Origin: Helianthus annuus
Taxonomy: Eukaryota; Streptophyta; Magnoliopsida; Asterales; Asteraceae
Direction of reading: 5' to 3'
NCBI RefSeq assembly: GCF_002127325.2
Contig: NC_035436.2
Location: 32,571,855-32,635,854, forward strand
DNA: 64,000 bases
Part shown: one piece after another, positions 56,763 to 64,000 of the stretch
Numbering within the stretch: position 1 is the first letter of the stretch
How the letters are laid out: each line of letters opens with the position of its first letter
Position numbers and translations under genes: made by a program
Notes under the pieces: model-generated
Told to the model about the DNA's origin: nothing
The model's database searches: none
The model's input: only the letters and a program-made list of their open reading frames with translations

Positions 56763-58464
56763 TCATTTCTCAGTTGCTTCTTGCCATTGAGGTCCTTCTG
56801 CAGAGGTAACCGCTTCGCGGTAGGTATTGGGCTCACCCTCAACCATGTAGCTCATGAAGTCTGGACCAAAGGATTTTTCAACCCTTTGTCGTTTGCTTCG
56901 TCTAAGCTCACCCTCCTCAACCTCAGATCGTTCATGTCTTTCATCTATCCACTTAGATGAACTTGGACCTGCTTCATCTAACCATGTAGATGAACTTGGA
57001 CCCGCTTCATCAACCGTTGTTAAAGAAGTTGCATGTGTTTGTCCTAGCATAGGAAACACATACTTAAAATATGAGACAATGTTAGGATTTGCCTTCATGA
57101 TAGTGTGTTTGTGTACATCGGGATTCTTAGACTCATGTACAAGAAAACGATGTGAACTACTTTGATGTGCATATCCTATGAAAATGAAATCAACCGTTTT
57201 AGGTCCTATCCTAAGAGCCTTAGGAGGTGGTACAATCACCTTTGCTAGGCACCCCCACACTTTCAAGTATTTGTATGAAGGCTTCCTTTTTCTCCATAAC
57301 TCATGTGGAGTTTCGTCCCTATTTTTCAAAGGTATCTTGTTCAAAAGATAGTTTTCCGAGAGAATGGCGTTCCCCCACATTTCTCGGTTCACTCCCGAAC
57401 TGATCAACATGGCGTTCATCATCTCTTTCAATGTGCGGTTCTTTCGTTCTGCCATGCCATTTGATTATGGAGAATAAGGAGGTGTACACTCATGCATAAT
57501 GCCACTTTTTGCGCATAAATCCGCAAAAGGTGCAACATATTCACCTCCTCGATCGCTTCTCACAGCTTTTATCTTCTTTTTAAGTTGATTCTCAACTTCG
57601 GTTTTGTACAAGATAAACTTTTCTTTTGCTTCATCTTTACTTTTAAGTAAATACACATAGCAATATTTAGTACAATCATTAATAAACGTGATGAAGTGCT
57701 TATTTCCTCCACTCATGGGAACCGCTTTTAAATCACGCACATCAGTATGAATTAAATCAAGGGGTTCGGTTATTCGTTCAACCGATTTAAACGATGATCT
57801 CGTAAGTTTGGATTCCACACATGTCTCACATTTGTGATCGGACTCGATATGGAATGTTGGTATCAAATTTAATTTAATTAAACGCCGTAATGAATTAAAA
57901 TTACATGTCCTAGTCTACCATGCCAAACATTAGAAGACTCAATCATGTAAGTAGAAGTAGAAATTTGATTCATACTTTTGTTTTGGTTTACGACCATTAC
58001 ATTCATTTTAAACATACCATTAAGGGCATAGCCCTTTCCAACAAACATTCCACGTCTAGAAAGAACAAAGTTGTCCGATTCAAACATTAGACGAAATCCA
58101 AACTTGTTGAGCATCCATCCCGACATGAGATTCTTTCGTATCTCTGGGACATAAAGCACATTTGTCAAAGTAAGCTCCTTGCCAGACGTCATCTTCAGGA
58201 TGATAGTGCCTTCACCCTTGATGCTGAAGATCACAGTGCCTTCACCCTTAATGCTTGGGTAGCTTTATTTCCCATATAAAGCTTTTCTTCGCCCGACGCT
58301 TCCTTGAATGTAGAGAAAAGAGCCTTGTCTCCACAAACATGGCGGGTTGCACCCGTGTCAACAAACCATCCTTTTGGGTTTTCACCCATCGCGTTGACTT
58401 CTTCAATCATAGCCGCTTCCTCGGTTATCATTGCAATCAAAGGCATACCATCCTCATCAACCAT
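56763..58464 (-). pseudogene. Copia 3 protease and integrase, broken
   Basis: Protease motif WFVDTGATRHVCGD is near 58355. A frameshift near 58235 adjoins a roughly 30-bp tandem duplication (about 58200-58260; GTGCCTTCACCCTT occurs twice). The gag-pre-integrase part (TNVLYVPEIRKNLMS; WHGRLGH) runs to about 57878. Integrase: [11 protein letters not shown], first Asp in LDLIHTDV, second in VRSDRGGEY, Glu in GMAERKNRT. A TAA at 57465-57467 replaces the expected Gln between PPYSP and SNGMAER. The C-terminal linker continues to 56763. Confidence 0.88.
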
Positions 58465-59378
58465 GTGCGCACGCTCACGCTTAGGTTTCTTGCATTGGTT
58501 AGCACGGTGCCCCGCTCGTTACAGTTGTAACAAGTACCTTGGAAAGGTGCAAGCTTCTTTTTCACAGCCCCCTTTTTCGGTCCAAGGTTGTTAACCTTTG
58601 CTTTCCCCTTGTTGTTCTTTTTACCCCGTTTGCCCTTATTGCATTTTGAGGACTCCCCAAATTCCACCATGTTTGCCTTAGTCGAAGCTTGTAAAATAGT
58701 GCGTTTTTGGGCCACCCTGTTGTCCTCTTCTATAAGAAGACGGACGACAAGTTCCTCAATCGTCATTTCCTTTCGCTTGTGCTTTAGATAGTTTTTGAAT
58801 TCTACCTATGAAGGAGGCAATTTCTCAATCATGGCTGCCACTTGAAATGTCTCACTAAATACCATACCCTCAGTGTGGATGTCATGAAGTATAATTTGCA
58901 ACTCTTAGACTTGGTTCATAACAGTCTTGTTATCAACCATTTTGTAGTCCAAGAAATGGGCTACCACAAATTTCTTTGTGCCAGCATCCTTCGTTTTGTA
59001 CTTCTTGTCCAATGCATCCCATAATTCTTTGGAAGTCTTGACGTTGTAGTACACATTATACAACGCATCCGAAAGGCCGTTGAGTACATAGCCTCGATAT
59101 ATGAAATCCGAATGCTTCGAAGCATCTACCGCGCACTGTGCTTGTGCGTCGGTCTCCCCTTCCACAGGTTGGGGAGCGGTTTCAGTCAAGAACCTCGCAA
59201 GGTTCATGGTGGTCAAGTAGAAGAACATCTTCTGTTGCCACCTCTTGAAGTGGAGACCCGAGAACTTCTCGGGTCGTTCAGCAGGATTCGCCACTGTGGA
59301 CGCTCCCACAGTGTTGGTAGGGCTACCGACAACCACGTTGACGTTGGTATTTTCAGTCGACAATCTGAAAAATTCCAC
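58437..59378 (-). pseudogene. Copia 3 gag, broken, without ATG
   Basis: Copia Gag core: RPEKFSGLHFKRWQQKMFFYL near 59280, LNGLSDALYNVY, LWDALDKKYKTKD. TAA at 58905-58907 (Gln expected after MNQV) and TAG near 58806-58808 (Trp-like position after LPPS) break it. TIEELVVRLLIEEDNR and the zinc knuckle CYNCNERG follow at 58766-58437, and the knuckle's second half is scrambled by a frameshift. The leftmost codon of the frame is GTG, with an in-frame stop 15 bases upstream. An acceptor-like GAATTTTTCAG lies right at the start, so the true N-terminus may come from a spliced exon or has been lost. Confidence 0.82.
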
Positions 59379-59694
59379 AAAACCAAGTTAATAAATCTGT
59401 TGAAATAATAAATGTGCTGATTTATTATTTTATTAACAGAATCGATGAGTAACAAAACCAACCGTGTAGCTTCTAAGTCCAACTTTGAAGACTACAACAG
59501 AAGATCTTAGAACCCAAAGACAAAGAAAGAGTAGAAGAATAGAATCTGTTTTGACAAAGTCGCTACATTGAATCAAAACAGAGAAAAAAATACCTTTTTA
59601 AAACACAATCTGCTGTGAAGTAAAAAAAATGAAAATCACAGCAGAGAAGTTTATTATTCTACACGAACGGTGTTTTAGAAACTTGTTTTTAGAT
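59379..59694 (-). other. Copia 3 leader, no clear PBS
   Basis: AT-rich leader between gag and the 5' LTR. No TGGTATCAGAG-type primer site is next to the LTR. TACACGAACGG (59660-59670) pairs with CCGTTCGTGTA inside the LTR edge (59706-59716), giving an 11-bp inverted repeat across the boundary. Confidence 0.5.
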
Positions 59695-61552
59695 TGTAGG
59701 AGTCCGTTCGTGTAAAATTAAATACAAAATTTTATTAACTTGAATTACAAATACAGAACAGGATGAAAACTGAAATGTAATACAATTACAATTGAAATAA
59801 AGGAAAAACAAGAACAGAATTTGCGAACAAAAACGGATCTTGGCTGAGGATCGTGTTAGACGCGGGTCCTTTAAAACAAATTTCGTATCTCCCAGGAGAA
59901 CACGTTTGTTTCCAGGATACAACAGCCTAAAGCAGTCGTACTACCGGTCTTGACTCCAACCTGAAGGTATACCTTGAATGCTTGAAGAAGAGGATAAGAA
60001 TTCACCAGTGGAGAAGTTTGTAAGAGCTGTGTAATTCGGTGTATTGATCTGCAGCAGGATACTCTTATTTATACTGCAGGTCCATGTCGAAACTGAAAAA
60101 CAAATTAAGTAGGAGAATTAAGCTACATTAAACGTCTTCAATGCACTTTAATTCGTCATTTAATTCTCAGTCAAAAGCATTGACTCGTCAATTTCAAATG
60201 CTGAAATGTAACTGCACTGGCATTAACTGCTGAAAGCTCCTGCGCGCGCGTGCACAAGACACTCTGGGGCGCTCGCAGGTCTACACGCTAATGCGCACAT
60301 GCACCGTTTTGTCTCACTTACATGCACGCGTGCGCCACACTGGCTCAGTTCCATGCGCGCATGCGCCACGTCACCTGTGAGCCTATATGAGCACGCCACA
60401 CAGTCGCGCCGTATTGGCTCACTTTCGTGCGCCGCGCACGTCACATCAGTGCCCATGCTCCATGTGTGCAACCGCGCGCCTACCTGACATGCGTACTCGC
60501 GCGCCGACGTGCTTGACTGCCATGTCATGCGCCCTTGTGCACGGAGCCACCAGGGTCATGCGCCTCGTAACCAACCACCTGGTCCTTGCAGCCCTTATGC
60601 TTCACCACGCGCACGCGGTAAAAAATACAAAGGCGGCTCTCGGCGATGCGAAGTGCAAAGTGCGCCATCAAAGCACCACATTGCGCCTCATAGCCCACGC
60701 CACGCGCGCGCGCGTGTGTGAGTTAGGATGCTCCGCACCCTTCGCGAGTACACTTAGTGTGTGCTTCCATGAAACAATAAGGATGGAGAGTTCCCACTTA
60801 AATACCCCTTTAAGTTTCATCTCTCCTCCTATGTGGGACAAGGTGCCAGTTTCCCACTTTTTTCAGCATTCAAGTTTCAAACACCAAACTTTGAGCATCG
60901 ATATCTCATTCATCTTAGCTCCATTTTGGACGTGTTTTACTTCGTTGTGAAGCCCTTCCAACATAGAACACAAACTCACCAATAAATACATAAAACCCAC
61001 TCATTTTCTTATATTTATTTCTAGTCCAAAATAGGAAAAAATCATTTTCCTATGTTTGTGAAAATGTTATTTTCACAAATTTCCAACAATCCCTTACATG
61101 AATAATTGATCTATCAAGTTTCAACGATACACGTTCAACACTTGAGTATTGCAAGATAGGTAGGTGTAACCTTTTAACCTTCTTTTGTGAAGCATACTTA
61201 GGCTCCTAGGGTCTTGTAGACGCGGTGTGTTTTGAATAATCCCCCATTTATGTAGGCGACAATATACATTCACACAATTCTTTCCCTAGTTGAGTCAAGT
61301 CCTCGTGGTTGTGTCTGTTTATGGTCATGGAACACTTTCCGGGTTCTGCGAGAGCTCTAGGATTTGCGCCTCCCCACAAATCTATTCGAAGCGACCCCAC
61401 TTCTCTCTAACATAGGTGATTCCTCTGAATCATTAAAAGCATCATGGTTAATTTTGGATTTCCTCAAAATCCGTAACCTCCACATGCTTAACCTTTCTTT
61501 AATGTCACTGATTGGAATGGACTAGGAAGTATACAACTCCCTTTATTAATGT
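59695..61552 (-). repeat. Copia 3 5' LTR with CpG-dense block
   Basis: 1,858 bp. The minus-strand TATA box TATAAATA is the complement of 60066-60073. The block at 60236-60725 is dominated by GCGC, GTGCGC and CATGCGC steps, as in the other LTR. The undisturbed gypsy B target TATTT is at 61016-61020. The right end is cut at 61552. Confidence 0.88.
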
Positions 61553-61855
61553 ATACACGTGTATGCTTATTTTTGTATAGTATAATTACAAATACATTCT
61601 AATTACAAATATCAATGGTTAAGTTATTTTAACCAAAGATATAATATTATTTTATGTAATTTATACTATTAAATACCAAACTATCATAACTAATATTCTA
61701 ATTTTAGTTTGCAAGCCTAATCAAATTAATTGTATGAACCTAGGGCTCATACTAAATTTATTAAATTAGCTTCAATTTAGATTTAAGCTAGTTTAAGATT
61801 GTTTTGATTCAAACTTTTAGTGAACCCTGATCCATCAAAGGGCACAACCCCATTA
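61553..61855. other. AT-rich flank, nothing recognised
   Basis: Begins with the palindrome ATACACGTGTAT at 61553-61564, directly at the truncated LTR end. Otherwise plain AT-rich sequence. Confidence 0.4.
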
Positions 61856-62192
61856 GACCACCCGTAGTGGGGCGGTATTTTTAAAAAAAATTGAAAAAAA
61901 ACGCCCCAAAACGCTCCCCACCCAATTACGCTAGGCGTTATCCGGCGTTATTTTTGAAAAAAAATGTAACCGGCGTGTTTATTAAAACGCCAAAATGGGA
62001 TTGTGATGGGTTGACTGGCCAATGAGAGAATAGATTGTTTTTTTTTTGTTTAATGATTGGAAGGGTATTATTTGGGCATTATTCCCACTACGCCACTTTT
62101 ACAATAACGCCCCATGCTGACTAGGATGACACGTGTCGAATAATGCCCCATGGTGGGGGCATTATTTTTCTCTACGACGACACCCGGTCTTA
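61853..62192. mobile_element. MITE candidate (Tourist-like), TSD TTA
   Basis: The body at 61856-62189 starts GACCACCCGTAG and ends CACCCGGTC, flanked by TTA on both sides (61853-61855, 62190-62192). It is rich in AACGCCCCA and GGGGCATTATT motifs in both orientations and has no ORF. The terminal repeats are imperfect, so assignment to a Harbinger-type MITE is tentative. Confidence 0.4.
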
Positions 62193-62275
62193 GCATGTAA
62201 TTCATTAAGATGCACAATTATAAATGAGTTGACATGACTTGTAATCAACTATTCAACAAATTACTATCTATCAAT

Positions 62276-62395
62276 GGGGTGGTGGTTCATTGACAAAGGC
62301 AAAACTTTTAAACACCTTGGGAGAGTGAGGTCTTAGGTTCAAGTCCCATAAACGACATGATTAAAAAATTTGCTGTTAAAAAATAAGGCAAAAGA
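62276..62395 (+). repeat. Possible SINE fragment
   Basis: A B-box-like GGTTCAAGTCC (62335-62345) lies about 50 bases after a weak A-box-like GGTTCATTGACAAAGG. No tail or target duplication is found. Confidence 0.25.
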
Positions 62396-62400
62396 TCAAA

Positions 62401-62672
62401 TACAAATAATCTTAACATACTAAACATACAAATTGAAGGAAAACTCAAAAAGACAAGGTGGCATTTTTGTACTAAACATACAAATTGGGGGTAAAGTTTT
62501 TTTAGGTTTTTGGGGGTTGGGGGGGGGGGGGGGGAGGGGGTTAGGTTTTTTTTAGGTTTTTTAGGTATATTTATAGAGTAACTTTGATAGTTATTGATAA
62601 TTACATAAATGTCATCTTGTCTTTTTGAGTTTTTCTTCAATTTGTATGCTTAGTATGTTAAGATTATTTGTA
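62401..62672. repeat. Foldback element: 65-bp inverted arms, G-run centre
   Basis: The left arm, 62401-62466 (TACAAATAATCTTAACATAC...), is the near-perfect reverse complement of 62608-62672, with about four mismatches. The centre holds a run of 15 or more Gs within 62511-62540, flanked by TTTTTTAGG repeats. The minus-strand frame 62308-62640 across it (poly-Pro from the G-run) is not a gene. Confidence 0.75.
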
Positions 62673-63253
62673 CATAAACTTTACCCAAAAAATAATAATA
62701 AAACAAATCACTATCTAAGTATGATAATAGTATGCAAGATTAATGCAATTGAAGGCGATTGTTGTTGGCTCAAATAAAAGTAATGACTTCTCTTATCTTT
62801 GTATTCTTCATTTGTTCTTTTATACCTACATAAATTATTATTAATTATAATCATGTCATCTTATCGTTGTCTACCATAGATTAGATCAAATCGACACAAA
62901 GAACTACGTCCTACAGGAAAACGTTATTTTTATATAATTGTATATATGGGATTGAAAAGAGACGGGGAAAATGAAATGAGAAAAATGTGATGTGACATTG
63001 GTGATGTGAATGAGACAAAGTTATGGGATGGATGATATTAGAAGTGTGGATACCTTATGGCCTAATAACCTCTTATACATAATCTTGTTAAGGATGTTTA
63101 TGAAATCGGATTTTAGATTACTTTAATTATTAAAATCAAGGTATTTTGTATATAAAATAAAATGAATTTCAGTTATAATTGAGAAAACGATTCAAATTCA
63201 TAAATTTGAATTCAGTTTGCTTTGAATCAAACCATATATATAAAAAGGAACTT
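62673..63253. other. AT-rich intergenic DNA
   Basis: No gene, repeat or signal recognised. Confidence 0.4.
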
Positions 63254-63607
63254 AGAAAGTAAAAAATATATGCCAATGAGCTTGTGGTGAAGTGGTAAGG
63301 GAGAGACTTGTGTTTCTAAGAGACTCAAGTTCAATTCCTGCTTCTCCCCATTAGTTTTCAGCGGCACCTGGTGATGATGGGAGACTAGGCGAGTATGCGG
63401 CGATCGCTAGTTCGATCCTTAAACTGAATGGGTTTTACCTCACCACACTGTCGTGCCTTTGGGCGAGCGTTCACGGGCTTCTGCCCTAGGTGAGGGTTTT
63501 CCCCAGTTCGGAGACGGGTGTATCCCGATGTGGTGAATTTCGCCAGTAACCCATTTGGAGGATTCGTTGGCCGTTCAAAAAAAAAAAAAAAGAAAGTAAA
63601 AAATATA
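63254..63607 (+). mobile_element. tRNA-derived SINE with poly(A) tail and 17-bp TSD
   Basis: The body at 63271-63590 has an A-box-like GTGGTGAAGTGG (63284-63295), a B-box-like AGTTCAATTCC (near 63328), a 3' body rich in GC and a poly(A) tail ending at 63590. The perfect 17-bp repeat AGAAAGTAAAAAATATA flanks it at 63254-63270 and 63591-63607. A recent insertion, judging by the unbroken tail and duplication. Confidence 0.9.
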
Positions 63608-64000
63608 ACATAAATAAATTATAAATATAAATTAAACCAAGAGTTAATTACATCGTTAGTTATTGTGGTTTATGGAAAGTAACAATGTCAGTTACTAATG
63701 CTTTAACGCCACATTCTGAGGTTTCAACATTTCATTTGTAACAAACGGGATACTAAGACTAACAGATGTTAGCTTTTGTGTTCGGTTCAAGGGCATTTCA
63801 GTTATTTTACATTAAAAGGACTAATTATGTAACATTATGCTTAATAAGGTGCTGTTTTTGTAATTAAACTCGTACTTTCAAGCTCACAGAATTAGAAAAT
63901 TTTCATCAGATGTTTGTTAGTAGTTCGGCTATGATTGGTTATGGTTTTCACTAATGAGTTTTTAATAAATCTCCCATTTTACAATTGGCATAATTCTCAA
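63608..64000. other. AT-rich intergenic DNA, dispersed-repeat-like
   Basis: The part at about 63650-63850 (TTGTGGTTTATGGAAAG..., ACAAACGGGATACTAAG) resembles low-complexity dispersed plant repeats. No gene is seen. Confidence 0.35.

Larger units (their letters stand above)
40287..61552 (-). mobile_element. Ty1/copia element 3, minus strand, split by gypsy B
   Basis: Reading right to left: 5' LTR 59695-61552, leader, gag, protease/integrase, RT/RNase H, PPT (complement of 55195-55207), 3' LTR 55194-54651 and 41595-40287. The rejoined 3' LTR is about 1,853 bp, matching the 1,858-bp 5' LTR. The LTRs differ by roughly 6-7% over their first 345 bases by eye, so this element is much older than copia 1, copia 2 or gypsy B. 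The 5' LTR has lost its last bases (expected TTGGGACA after 61552). No target duplication is recognisable, and no primer-binding site is evident next to 59695. Confidence 0.9.

Noticed and set aside
62308..62640. Minus-strand ORF with a poly-proline run
   Set aside because: The prolines come from the G-run of a foldback repeat; no family features.
63277..63350. tRNA gene
   Set aside because: It has A and B boxes but no full cloverleaf, and continues into a 3' body with poly(A) and a TSD; it is the head of a SINE.

Overview
This is nuclear DNA of a flowering plant. It is almost wholly made of nested LTR retrotransposons, with tRNA-derived SINEs, short inverted-repeat elements and one piece of a normal plant gene (the last exon of a CYP81-like cytochrome P450). 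Ty1/copia and Ty3/gypsy polyproteins, initiator-Met tRNA primer sites and A-type P450 gene structure point to a eudicot. The element styles suggest Asteraceae, but that is inference without a database search.

Layout. (1) 1-18965: 3' half of a chromodomain Ty3/gypsy element (gypsy A; pol 1-2393, 3' LTR 2429-5850 and 18611-18965). Its LTR was hit by a SINE (3080-3278) and by a whole Ty1/copia element (copia 1, 5851-18605, TSD ACATG). (2) 18966-24463: decayed gypsy C, with a gag fragment, pol and a 3' LTR. (3) 25162-36546: copia 2, with LTRs that look identical, TSD ATTTT, and long open gag and pol frames; it is the youngest element. (4) 36637-38411: LTR and gene start of a Tat-like gypsy element, abutting an antisense short-LTR copia fragment (copia 4). 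(5) 38634-39254, minus: P450 exon. (6) 40287-61552: minus-strand copia 3, older, whose 3' LTR is split by gypsy B (41596-54645, TSD TATTT). (7) 61553-64000: AT-rich DNA with a MITE candidate, a foldback with a G-run centre, and a SINE with a perfect 17-bp TSD.

How the parts work together. Each retrotransposon encodes Gag (particle), protease, integrase, reverse transcriptase and RNase H for its own copying; LTRs carry the promoter, and PBS and PPT prime the two DNA strands. Nearly all coding regions here are broken, mostly by C-to-T type stop codons and single-base frameshifts; copia 2 is the exception.

Most interesting: copia 1 and copia 2 share a set of features. They have a very long gag with two zinc knuckles, and a pol frame with no ATG that opens right after stop codons at a splice-acceptor-like GTGCAG. 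Both have an extra PPT-like tract just after pol, palindromic TCGA-centred arrays in the leader, and a stem-loop motif in the post-pol region. That motif has conserved internal-loop sequences (TCTGCT / TGACCT) and stems that differ in sequence but keep pairing. Copia 1 also carries a third long ORF after pol, directly behind a splice-acceptor-like sequence. Gypsy B carries an extra ORF ahead of gag. All comparisons were made by eye.
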